A stretch of 41,202 nucleotides of DNA from Bacteroidetes bacterium ADurb.Bin008 (lineage in GTDB: Bacteria > Bacteroidota > Bacteroidia > Bacteroidales > Tenuifilaceae): positions 1-41,202 of the forward strand of contig MWFE01000058.1 in the NCBI GenBank assembly GCA_002071445.1. The letters run 5' to 3'. The notes beneath the pieces are model-generated. The model saw only the letters and a list, made by a program, of their open reading frames with translations. It had not been told where the DNA came from and made no database searches. The number at the start of each line of letters is the position of its first letter. Within the stretch, counting starts at the first letter, position 1. The translations under genes and the position numbers were made by a program. Below, one piece after another: positions 32,917-41,076 of the stretch.

Positions 32917-35094
32917 ATGAAAAAAGCAGCAATTATCATTACAGGTGTAATCCTTTCCCTTGGTGTTTTTGCCCAAGTGCCTCAGGGATTCAACTATCAG
33001 GCAGTGGTACGCAACGATCAGGGCGCACCCATAGCCGAACAACAGGTAGGCATTCGCCTCACCCTCCAGGACGAGGTAGGAAACGCAATCTATTACTCCG
33101 AAACTCACAGCGCTACCACCTCTCCGCAGGGCGTGGTGAACTTTGTGGTGGGCGGGGGTAACGTACAAAGCGGTGCCTTTGCCGATATTCCTTGGACGGA
33201 TGGTAACATCCATATGAAAATTGAGGTTGACCCCGCCGGGGGCAATAGTTACACAGTGCTGGGGGTATCACAGATGCAATCGGTACCCTATGCCCTACAC
33301 GCACAAACGGCAAGTCGTTTTGAAGCCATTCCCGGCAATGAGGACCAAGCCCTTTTTGAGGTTCGCAACAGCGATGGGAAAGTAGTCTTTGCGGTTTATG
33401 AACAGGGGGTACGTATCTACGTAGATGGCGACCCCGCAGATGAGGAGAAGGGCAACCGCAGTGGCTTTGCCATTGGCGGTCTTACAGGCCTTAAAGACAC
33501 GGGCGAGGAGTACTTCAGGGTATCGCGCGGATACACCCAGGTAATGTTCGACGATGAGGGCAAGGGCAATCGCAGCGGCTTTGCCATTGGAGGGCTTACA
33601 GGTTTAAAGGACGGAGAGGATTCGGGTAGAAGTTTCTTCGATGTTACTACCGATGTTACGGGAATAATCAATCCCTCTCAAAACCGCGTGATGTGGTACC
33701 CCATTAAAAATTCCTTCCTCACGGGTAAGGTTTTAATTGAACATCCTGATAGCGTGGGGGAGAACTCATTTGCCTCCGGTTACGAATCAAAAGCAAGGGG
33801 GTTGTACTCACAGGCAATTGGGTATATGTCCATAGCGCGGGGGGATTACTCATCCGCTTTTGGCCGAAACGCTTTAGCCCATGCAAACAATTCCTTTGCC
33901 TTTGGCTGGGGGGCAAAAGCCACCAAGGGCGATTCGTACGCCTTTGGCGGAGGGGCCGAAGCAGTTGGTTTGGGAAGTTATGCCATCGGTTCGGTTGGTA
34001 GGGATACGGTTACCTTTGAGCCCAACACGAGACAAACCATAGCTTCGGGAAACTATTCGTTCGCCCTGGGATTAGGTGCGCAGGCAACCGGAAGTTCGGC
34101 ATTTGCCATTGGTCAGAATGCAACCGCATCCAATGTTGTGTCGTTTGCCCTGGGAAGTAATTCTGTTGCATCGGGACGCCAATCCACCGCCCTTGGGGCG
34201 CTTTCCATTGCATCCGGAAATTTTTCCATGGCCCTCAATTCAGGTATTTCTGAAGGGTACTACTCAACCTCAATGGGCTATTTAACCAAAGCTGCCGGGG
34301 CCAACGCTTTATCTATTGGAAGTGGCTATGTTTACACAGTTAGCGGAATGTCATTTAATATTTACAATAGTGCTAGTGGTAGTTACTCCGTTACAATTGG
34401 GAATGGTAATAGTGCTACTCGTTATTACTCCACAGCCATAGGTTATAGGAATACTTCCTCGGGAGAGCAGGCCATTGCTCTGGGGTCTGGTGTAATAGCA
34501 AATTCTTATAGGAGTGTAGTGATAGGGTCATATAATTATTACGACGCAAATAATTCGTATTTCACCTGGGTTAATACTGAGCCTTTGTTTGTTGTGGGGA
34601 ATGGAACCTCTCCTGAGAGTAGAAGTAATGCATTAACCGTACTAAAAAGCGGAATGATAGGTATTGGAACAGAAGACCCCACCACAAAACTTGATATAAA
34701 TGGTACGGCACGAATTAGATACGTAGGCTCAGGGACCTATTCCACACCATTAAACAGAACGGCCGACGGAACATTGACAACGGCCACCTCGGATGTAAGG
34801 CTGAAGACGGATATTGCTACGCTCGACAATGCGCTGAACAAGGTATTACAGTTGCGGGGCGTTAGCTTTAAATGGAAGGACAATCCGGCCATGGGCAGCC
34901 GCATTGGTTTTATAGCTCAGGAAATGGAGCCGGTACTCCCCGAACTCGTTTTCACAAACGAAGCAGATGGCTATAAAGGGGTTAACTATGCAGAGGTGAC
35001 AGCCGTGCTGGTTGAGGCCGTTAAGGAGCAGCAAAAGATGATAGAGGAGTTAAAAGCTGAGATTGAGCAGCTGAAGAAAAATAATACAAAGTAA
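32917..35094 (+). CDS. Secreted fibre-like protein with S74 self-cleaving chaperone (fibre 2)
   Basis: A 725-residue exported protein with the same plan as fibre 1 but no collagen block. Signal peptide 1-20; shared N-terminal domain about 21-130; a linker RFEAIPGNEDQALFEVRNSDG; two tandem modules from residue 178; 14-residue head-like repeats about 283-540; the motif GIGTEDPTTKLDINGTARIR before the chaperone. The S74-type dyad is Ser625 and Lys630 (SDVRLK), releasing a 101-residue C-terminal coiled-coil piece. This chaperone is a different subtype from fibre 1 (KTDIATLDNALNKVLQLRG) and nearly identical to that of fibre 3. I start at the ATG at 32917 because the signal peptide starts there. 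Confidence 0.88.
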   Translation: MKKAAIIITGVILSLGVFAQVPQGFNYQAVVRNDQGAPIAEQQVGIRLTLQDEVGNAIYYSETHSATTSPQGVVNFVVGGGNVQSGAFADIPWTDGNIHMKIEVDPAGGNSYTVLGVSQMQSVPYALHAQTASRFEAIPGNEDQALFEVRNSDGKVVFAVYEQGVRIYVDGDPADEEKGNRSGFAIGGLTGLKDTGEEYFRVSRGYTQVMFDDEGKGNRSGFAIGGLTGLKDGEDSGRSFFDVTTDVTGIINPSQNRVMWYPIKNSFLTGKVLIEHPDSVGENSFASGYESKARGLYSQAIGYMSIARGDYSSAFGRNALAHANNSFAFGWGAKATKGDSYAFGGGAEAVGLGSYAIGSVGRDTVTFEPNTRQTIASGNYSFALGLGAQATGSSAFAIGQNATASNVVSFALGSNSVASGRQSTALGALSIASGNFSMALNSGISEGYYSTSMGYLTKAAGANALSIGSGYVYTVSGMSFNIYNSASGSYSVTIGNGNSATRYYSTAIGYRNTSSGEQAIALGSGVIANSYRSVVIGSYNYYDANNSYFTWVNTEPLFVVGNGTSPESRSNALTVLKSGMIGIGTEDPTTKLDINGTARIRYVGSGTYSTPLNRTADGTLTTATSDVRLKTDIATLDNALNKVLQLRGVSFKWKDNPAMGSRIGFIAQEMEPVLPELVFTNEADGYKGVNYAEVTAVLVEAVKEQQKMIEELKAEIEQLKKNNTK
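33448..33660 (+). repeat. Two tandem 38-residue modules in fibre 2
   Basis: Units start at 33448 and 33562 and encode the same NRSGFAIGGLTG unit as in fibre 1, here in only two copies, the second one ending in the DGEDSGRSFFDV variant. Confidence 0.9.
33763..34530 (+). repeat. YadA-head-like repeats in fibre 2
   Basis: Period of about 42 bp encoding patterns such as YSSAFGRNALAHA and QSTALGALSIASG, more diverged than in fibres 1 and 4. Confidence 0.75.
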
Positions 35095-35120
35095 TGGCTT
35101 GACTTAGACGTATTGAAATG

Positions 35121-35144
35121 GCCGGCGCAAAGCCGGCTTTTTTT
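35121..35144 (+). terminator. Rho-independent terminator after fibre 2
   Basis: GCCGGC (35121-35126), loop GCAAA, GCCGGC (35132-35137), then seven T. An identical structure follows fibre 3. Confidence 0.92.
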
Positions 35145-35242
35145 ATTAAAAAAGATCGGCATACTAATCGTAACCAATAGAATAAGTTGCGGCTGGCGAT
35201 TGGTTTTCGCATTGCATTTATGCAAACATTTTCTAACACTCG

Positions 35243-35273
35243 TTTGTTTAAGTGCATATTTAGTTTGGGTTTG
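35243..35273 (+). promoter_or_regulatory. Promoter of fibre 3
   Basis: TTTG (35243-35246), 19-base spacer, TGGGTTTG (35266-35273); one mismatch from the Bacteroidota consensus and correct spacing. It lies 92 bases before the ATG and is preserved in the duplicate copy at 38145. Confidence 0.6.
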
Positions 35274-35365
35274 ACCTTTCGATGCCTCATAGGCCAACGG
35301 CCATAATACCCAAGCTACTTCATACTCCAAGCGTTCAATACAGCAAGGCTAAATCATTTATCGGC

Positions 35366-37996
35366 ATGAAAAAAACAACACTCATTCTTATTGGTGTACT
35401 CCTTTCGCTGGGTGTCTATGCACAGGCGCCCCAGGGGTTTAACTACCAGGCAGTGGTGCGCAACGATCAGGGCGCACCCTTATCGGGACAGCAGGTAAGC
35501 ATTCGCATCTCGCTTCAGGATGAAGCGGGTGTGATAACACACTATTCCGAGACCCACTCGGTAACCACATCACCGCAGGGCTTAGCGAGTTTTGTGGTGG
35601 GCAGCGGTACCGTTCAAAACGGCACTTTTGCCGATATTCCGTGGGCCGAGGGTAATATCTACATGAAAATTGAGGTTGACCCAACCGGAGGCAATGGCTA
35701 CACAACATTGGGGGTGTCGCAGCTGCAATCGGTGCCCTATGCACTGCATGCGCAAACAGCCAACCGCTTCGAGGCGATTCCCGGCGCTGGAGACGAAGCC
35801 CTCTTTGAGGTGCGCAACAGCGAAGGCAAAGTGGTATTTGCCGTTTACGAACAGGGAGTGCGTATTTTCGTGGATGGCGATCCTGCCGATGAAGACAAGG
35901 GCAACCGCAGTGGCTTTGCCATTGGCGGTCTTACGGGGCTAAAAGACACGGGCGAGGAGTACTTCAGGGTATCGCGCGGATACACCCAGGTGATGTTCGA
36001 TGACGAGGGGAAGAGCAACCGCAGCGGTTTCGCCATAGGGGGCCTCACGGGATTAAAAGCCGATGAGGAGGGTAAGGATTACCTCAGCGTATCGCGTGAG
36101 CGAACCCGGGTACTGTTCGATGATGCTGGAAAGAGCAACCGTAGCGGTTTTGCCATTGGAGGACTTACAGGCTTAAAAGGCAAAGAGGGGAATGATGGCT
36201 ACATGAGCATTACCCCCGAAAACTACCTTATCGGACTAGAGGCGGGCAGCTCGCTTACCACAGGGTTATATAACTCCTTCATGGGTTATCAGGCAGGTAA
36301 GGGCACCACAGAGGGGGGACAAAATACTTTTATTGGGTATCAGACAGGCTATAGCAATACCAGTGGTGTTAGGAACGTATTTGTGGGTACCGAGAGCGGC
36401 TATAGCAATACCACAGGGGTCAACAATACCTTTATGGGTACCGAAGCCGGCAGGAGTAACACCACAGGGAGTTCAAATATCTTTTTGGGCAACAAGAGCG
36501 GGTATGAAAACGAGGAGGGGATACAAAACGTTTTTCTGGGTAATCAGGCAGGGTATAGCAATAAGGCCAGTAACAACGTATTTTTGGGCACCGAGAGTGG
36601 CTACAGTAACACTACTGGAACCAATAATACTTTTATGGGTAACCAGGCCGGTAGGTCCAACACAACAGGAGGCTCGAACATATTCCTGGGCTATAGGGCA
36701 GGCTATGCCAACTCCACTTCGAGTAATAATGTTTTTATTGGGAACGAAAGCGGGAGTTCAAATACAGTTGGAACCAATAACTCTTTCATTGGAAACAATA
36801 CAGGAAAAGCAAATACCTCCGGAACCAGCAATGTGTTTATTGGAAACTATAGCGGACAGGCTAATACTACCGGAAATTCTAACGTTATGATTGGCGATAG
36901 GGCAGGTTATGGAAACATAACTGGCTATAATAATATTATTTTAGGTCAAGTGGCAGGTTATTCGGGAACCAATCTCCAATATAACATAATGATAGGGGAC
37001 AGTACCGGATTCTACCAAACTAGCCAATTCGGTACAAAAAATGTTTTCATTGGCTATGCTGCGGGGAAGAATAATCAAAGCTATAACAATATATTTATAG
37101 GCTCCCAGGCAGGGTATTCCAATACCAGTGGACAGAACATTATTGCCATAGGGGAGAAGGCAGGATATATGAATACAGGTTCTCAGAATATTTTTATAGG
37201 TACTTCGGCAGGAGAGAACAATACCACTGGTTTTGGTAATTTAATAATCGGCCGTTATGCCGGTAAATATAATACTACAGCAAGTCAACAGGTAATTCTT
37301 GGATATGGGGCTGGAACTAAACTTACCACCGGAGGAGAAAACGTGATAATAGGTAGTAATGCAGGTGCAGTGAATACGGTAGGGATAGGAAATGTTTACA
37401 TAGGAGCTAGTGCAGGTTGGAGTAATACCGGTTCCTATAATATTATTTTAGGATATAAAGTAGGTTATGCTGCATTTGAGAACGTGTCAAACAGATTGAT
37501 TATCGATAGAGGCTATAATGCCACTCCTCTTGTTTGGGGAGAGTTTGACACCCGAAGGTTTGCCATTAATGCGATAGATCCTACACAAACACTTGATGTA
37601 AACGGAACAGCTCGAATTAGAACCGTAAATTCAGGCGCTTATTCTGCACCTTTAAACAGAATGGCAGATGGAACATTGACGACGGCCACTTCGGATGTAA
37701 GGCTGAAGACGGATATTGCTACGCTCGACAATGCGCTGAACAAGGTATTACAATTGCGTGGAGTTAGCTTTAAATGGAAGGACAATCCGGACATGGGCAA
37801 CCGCATTGGTTTTATTGCACAGGAGATGGAACCGGTACTCCCCGAACTCGTTTTCATAAACGAAGCAGATGGCTATAAGGGGGTTAACTATGCAGAGGTG
37901 ACAGCCGTGCTGGTTGAGGCCGTAAAGGAGCAGCAAAAGATGATAGAGGAGTTGAAGGCAGAGATTGAGCAGCTGAAGAAAAATAATACAAAGTAA
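35366..37996 (+). CDS. Secreted fibre-like protein with 17-residue repeat shaft and S74 chaperone (fibre 3)
   Basis: An 876-residue exported protein. Signal peptide 1-20; shared N-terminal domain; three tandem modules from residue 178; then, unlike its neighbours, a shaft (residues 303 to about 707) of about 24 copies of a 17-residue unit of the form NxFxGxxAGxSNTTGxx. Similar repeats occur in phage tail fibres and other Bacteroidota tail-fibre-domain proteins. The C-terminal chaperone has Ser776 and Lys781 (SDVRLK) and would release 101 residues, nearly identical to those of fibre 2. I start at the ATG at 35366, where the signal peptide begins; a frame from 35282 has no signal peptide at its start. 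Confidence 0.88.
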   Translation: MKKTTLILIGVLLSLGVYAQAPQGFNYQAVVRNDQGAPLSGQQVSIRISLQDEAGVITHYSETHSVTTSPQGLASFVVGSGTVQNGTFADIPWAEGNIYMKIEVDPTGGNGYTTLGVSQLQSVPYALHAQTANRFEAIPGAGDEALFEVRNSEGKVVFAVYEQGVRIFVDGDPADEDKGNRSGFAIGGLTGLKDTGEEYFRVSRGYTQVMFDDEGKSNRSGFAIGGLTGLKADEEGKDYLSVSRERTRVLFDDAGKSNRSGFAIGGLTGLKGKEGNDGYMSITPENYLIGLEAGSSLTTGLYNSFMGYQAGKGTTEGGQNTFIGYQTGYSNTSGVRNVFVGTESGYSNTTGVNNTFMGTEAGRSNTTGSSNIFLGNKSGYENEEGIQNVFLGNQAGYSNKASNNVFLGTESGYSNTTGTNNTFMGNQAGRSNTTGGSNIFLGYRAGYANSTSSNNVFIGNESGSSNTVGTNNSFIGNNTGKANTSGTSNVFIGNYSGQANTTGNSNVMIGDRAGYGNITGYNNIILGQVAGYSGTNLQYNIMIGDSTGFYQTSQFGTKNVFIGYAAGKNNQSYNNIFIGSQAGYSNTSGQNIIAIGEKAGYMNTGSQNIFIGTSAGENNTTGFGNLIIGRYAGKYNTTASQQVILGYGAGTKLTTGGENVIIGSNAGAVNTVGIGNVYIGASAGWSNTGSYNIILGYKVGYAAFENVSNRLIIDRGYNATPLVWGEFDTRRFAINAIDPTQTLDVNGTARIRTVNSGAYSAPLNRMADGTLTTATSDVRLKTDIATLDNALNKVLQLRGVSFKWKDNPDMGNRIGFIAQEMEPVLPELVFINEADGYKGVNYAEVTAVLVEAVKEQQKMIEELKAEIEQLKKNNTK
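35897..36180 (+). repeat. Three tandem modules in fibre 3
   Basis: Units start at 35897, 36011 and 36131 and encode NRSGFAIGGLTGLK with VSR...FDD linkers. Confidence 0.9.
36272..37488 (+). repeat. About 24 copies of a 51-bp (17-residue) repeat
   Basis: Encodes units such as NVFVGTESGYSNTTGVN and NTFMGTEAGRSNTTGSS. The first units are close copies of one another, and later ones drift in sequence and length (16-19 residues). Confidence 0.92.
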
Positions 37997-38022
37997 TGGC
38001 TTGACATATACGTATTGAAATG

Positions 38023-38046
38023 GCCGGCGCAAAGCCGGCTTTTTTT
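38023..38046 (+). terminator. Rho-independent terminator after fibre 3
   Basis: The same GCCGGC-GCAAA-GCCGGC-T7 hairpin as at 35121, shifted by exactly 2902 bases. Confidence 0.92.
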
Positions 38047-38144
38047 ATTAAAAAAGATCGGCATACTAACCGTAACCAATAGAATAAGTTGCGGCTGGCG
38101 ATTGGTTTTCGCATTGCATCTATGCAAACATTTTCTAACACTCG

Positions 38145-38175
38145 TTTGTTTAAGTGCATATTTAGCTTGGGTTTG
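38145..38175 (+). promoter_or_regulatory. Promoter of fibre 4
   Basis: TTTG, 19-base spacer and TGGGTTTG, duplicated from the fibre 3 promoter; both elements are unchanged while one spacer base differs. Confidence 0.6.
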
Positions 38176-38267
38176 ACCTTTCGACGCCTCAAAAGCCAAC
38201 GGCCATAATTCCCAAGCTACTTCATACTCCAAGCGTTCAATATAGCAAGGCTAAATCATTTATCGCC

Positions 38268-40817
38268 ATGAAAAAAACAACAATCACTATTATTGGTGTA
38301 CTCCTTACGCTGGGTGTCTATGCACAGGCGCCCCAAGGGTTTAACTACCAGGCAGTGGTGCGCAACGATCAGGGCGCACCCTTATCGGGACAGCAGGTAA
38401 GCATCCGTATCTCGCTTCAGGATGAAGCGGGTGTGATAACACACTATTCCGAGACCCATTCGGTAACCACCTCACCGCAGGGCGTAGTAAGTTTTGTGGT
38501 GGGCAGTGGTACGGTTCAAAACGGCACTTTTGCCAATATTCCATGGGCCGAGGGTAATATCTACATGAAAATTGAGGTTGACCCCACCGGAGGCAATGGC
38601 TACACAACATTGGGAGTTTCGCAACTGCAATCGGTGCCCTATGCACTTCATGCGCAAACAGCCAACCGCTTCGAGGCGATTCCCGGCGCTGGAGACGAAG
38701 CCCTCTTTGAAGTGCGCAACAGCGAAGGCAAAGTGGTGTTTGCCGTTTACGAACAGGGAGTGCGTATTTACGTGGATGGCGACCCTGGCGATGAAGACAA
38801 GGGCAACCGTAGCGGCTTTGCCATTGGCGGGCTCACGGGTTTCAAGGATACGGGTGAGGAATACTTCAGGGTATCGCGCGGATATACCCAGGTGCTGTTC
38901 GACGACGAGGGAAAGAGTAATCGCAGCGGTTTCGCCATAGGCGGACTTACGGGCCTAAAGGGCGGAGAGGATGAAAAGGATTACCTAAATGTATCACGCA
39001 ATCAAACACGTGTAATTTTCGATGATACGGCCAAGGGCAACCGCAGCGGGTTCTTCATTGGTGGCCTCACAGGCTTGAAAGACGGAGAAGAATCGGGAGC
39101 AAGCTTCTTCGACGTAACCACCGATGCTACAGGGGTGATTGACCCCGCCGAGAACCGCGTGCTGTGGTACCCGCTAAAGAACGCATTCCTGGCGGGCAGG
39201 GTGCTGGTAGAGTCTTCCGACAATGTGGGCGAAAACTCATTTGCTGTTGGGTATGAGAGCAAGGGCAAGGGCAAGTACTCCCAGGCCATGGGCTTTCAGG
39301 CTCAGGCCTTAGGGAACTACTCCACCGCCATTGGGAATAAGGCAAAGGCACATCAGATAAACTCCTTTGCCTTTGGCGAGGATGCTGAGGCTGTGGGCGA
39401 GGAGAGCTACGCCATAGGGCGTGGGGCATCGGCTACGGGCTATAGGAGTTTTGCCATAGGTAGTGCAGGGATTGACACATTGGGCAATGCCTCCGAACCC
39501 CCTCAAGCCATTGGAAATTACTCTTTTGCCTTAGGGCAGGGGGCAAAAGCAGTTGGGGAAGGTGCTTTTTCCATGGGGCTTACTGCTAATGCAATAGGAA
39601 ACTATTCTATTGCAATAGGACGGAATTCAAAAGCATCTGATCGTTATGGCATTGCCATAGGATGGCATTCGGTTGCTGCCAATGCTGCTACTGCTATAGG
39701 TTACAATGCTTTGGCAACAGGAAGTTCTGCAATATCTATAGGTTCAGTAACAAATGCTAGCGGTGCAGTTTCCACTGCCCTGGGTAATAGTACAAAAGCT
39801 TCCGGCGATTTCTCTACTGCCATGGGTTATTTTACAAAAGCTTTAGGAGAATATTCTACTGCCATGGGTTATTTTACAAACGCATCAGGAAAATTTTCTA
39901 CTGCCATGGGTATGAGTACAGAAGCTTCAAAGATTGCATCAGTTTCCATGGGTTATTTAACAATTGCTTCAGGTGAATACTCTACTGCTATGGGTTATGG
40001 CACTGAGGCTTCCGGATATAGTTCCGCTGCCATAGGTGAAAATACAGTGGCTTCCGGTGCTCGTTCTACAGCCATGGGGTATGACACCCAATCAACTTCT
40101 TATTATTCTACTGCAATGGGTTATTCTACAGTGGCTTCCGGTAACAGCTCTACTGCAATGGGTGGTGGTTCTAAAGCTTCTGCTTCTTATTCTTCTGCTT
40201 TAGGTTTCTATACCATTGCCAATACCCTTGCTATGACAGCCATTGGTCAATATAATTGGTTTGGTGCTGATAATCCCGGGGGATGGCTTGCCACAGACCC
40301 GATTTTTGTAATCGGCATTGGGAATAATAGTTCTGATAGAAAAAATGCCATGACCGTTCTTAAAAACGGTCGGATAGGTTTACAGTCGGTAACGGCACCT
40401 ACCTATGCTTTGGAACTTCCCAATAGCGCAGAGGAGGGAAAGGGGAGTGCGCGGGCTACCGCTTGGGTAACCCACTCCGATACCCGTATAAAATCCAATC
40501 AGCAACCTATCCACTATGGCCTGGCCCAGGTGCTGCTTATGGCACCCAAAACCTACTTCCAGCACAATTCTACCACCAAGAATGGAAATATTGTTATTGC
40601 CCCAGAGGGCAAACAGGATATCGGGCTGGTGGCGCAGGAGGTGTACGAGATTATTCCAGAAGTGGTAAGTAAGCCTGAGAATGAGCAGGCCGCGCTATGG
40701 GGCATTGCTTACGATAAGTTGGTGCCCGTACTTATTAAGGCTATACAGGAGCAGCAGGAAATGATAGAGGGGCTAAAAGGGGAAATTGAGCAGATGAAAA
40801 AAACAATGGATAAGTAA
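38268..40817 (+). CDS. Secreted fibre-like protein with YadA-like head repeats and S74 chaperone (fibre 4)
   Basis: An 849-residue exported protein. The leader, signal peptide (1-20), N-terminal domain and first two modules are nearly those of fibre 3. From the third module on it follows fibre 1 instead: SFFDVTTDATGVIDPAENRVLWYPLKNAF, then 14-residue head-like repeats (about 323-650, for example YSTAMGYFTKALGE), then the fibre 1 chaperone subtype with Ser737 and Lys742 (SDTRIK) and IAPEGKQDIGLVAQEVYEI. Self-cleavage would release 113 residues ending in a coiled coil. It therefore looks like a chimera of fibres 3 and 1. No membrane anchor or type IX sorting domain is visible. Confidence 0.88.
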   Translation: MKKTTITIIGVLLTLGVYAQAPQGFNYQAVVRNDQGAPLSGQQVSIRISLQDEAGVITHYSETHSVTTSPQGVVSFVVGSGTVQNGTFANIPWAEGNIYMKIEVDPTGGNGYTTLGVSQLQSVPYALHAQTANRFEAIPGAGDEALFEVRNSEGKVVFAVYEQGVRIYVDGDPGDEDKGNRSGFAIGGLTGFKDTGEEYFRVSRGYTQVLFDDEGKSNRSGFAIGGLTGLKGGEDEKDYLNVSRNQTRVIFDDTAKGNRSGFFIGGLTGLKDGEESGASFFDVTTDATGVIDPAENRVLWYPLKNAFLAGRVLVESSDNVGENSFAVGYESKGKGKYSQAMGFQAQALGNYSTAIGNKAKAHQINSFAFGEDAEAVGEESYAIGRGASATGYRSFAIGSAGIDTLGNASEPPQAIGNYSFALGQGAKAVGEGAFSMGLTANAIGNYSIAIGRNSKASDRYGIAIGWHSVAANAATAIGYNALATGSSAISIGSVTNASGAVSTALGNSTKASGDFSTAMGYFTKALGEYSTAMGYFTNASGKFSTAMGMSTEASKIASVSMGYLTIASGEYSTAMGYGTEASGYSSAAIGENTVASGARSTAMGYDTQSTSYYSTAMGYSTVASGNSSTAMGGGSKASASYSSALGFYTIANTLAMTAIGQYNWFGADNPGGWLATDPIFVIGIGNNSSDRKNAMTVLKNGRIGLQSVTAPTYALELPNSAEEGKGSARATAWVTHSDTRIKSNQQPIHYGLAQVLLMAPKTYFQHNSTTKNGNIVIAPEGKQDIGLVAQEVYEIIPEVVSKPENEQAALWGIAYDKLVPVLIKAIQEQQEMIEGLKGEIEQMKKTMDK
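38799..39110 (+). repeat. Three tandem modules in fibre 4
   Basis: Units start at 38799, 38913 and 39033; the third carries the FFIGG variant and leads into the fibre 1-like region. Confidence 0.9.
39234..40215 (+). repeat. YadA-head-like 14-residue repeats in fibre 4
   Basis: A regular 42-bp period, clearest between 39770 and 40170, encoding STAMGYxTxASGxY-type units. Confidence 0.88.
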
Positions 40818-40842
40818 TTTAAAGAAATTTGAGTAGGTTATT

Positions 40843-40870
40843 AGCCGGCCCTGGGCCGGCTTTGTTGTTT
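40843..40870 (+). terminator. Rho-independent terminator after fibre 4
   Basis: AGCCGGCC (40843-40850), loop CTG, GGCCGGCT (40854-40861) and a T-rich tail. Confidence 0.85.
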
Positions 40871-40952
40871 TACCAAGGTTTAGGGTTTATCTAAAAATTA
40901 ATTTAAAAATAGGGGATTTTACGGATTGCGCAGGTGGTAAAAATTAAGTTTA

Positions 40953-40983
40953 TTTGCCAACTTTTACCATTTGGTTATGTTTG
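40953..40983 (+). promoter_or_regulatory. Consensus promoter of fibre 5
   Basis: TTTG (40953-40956), 19-base spacer, TATGTTTG (40976-40983): a full match to the Bacteroidota promoter consensus, 93 bases before the ATG. Confidence 0.75.
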
Positions 40984-41076
40984 CACATTTTTTACACTCA
41001 GTATCAATTGCCAAAGTAACCAGATTGTACAAGACTACAGAGAGTTAACACCAAACAAATTAAACCATTTTTCGAT

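Larger units (their letters stand above)
34686..36175 (+). repeat. Segmental duplication, copy 1 (offset 2902 bp)
   Basis: From the LD-x-NGTARIR codons near the end of fibre 2, through the intergenic region and into the second module of fibre 3, this segment matches 37588-39077 at a constant offset of 2902 bases. The 271-base intergenic part differs at about a dozen positions only by my count. Confidence 0.9.
37588..39077 (+). repeat. Segmental duplication, copy 2 (offset 2902 bp)
   Basis: The second copy of 34686-36175. It spans the end of fibre 3, its terminator, the promoter of fibre 4 and the fibre 4 N-terminus. Confidence 0.9.

Noticed and set aside
36272..37488. CRISPR-like array from the regular 51-bp periodicity
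   Set aside because: The repeats are coding in one continuous frame, vary in sequence and have no spacer structure.
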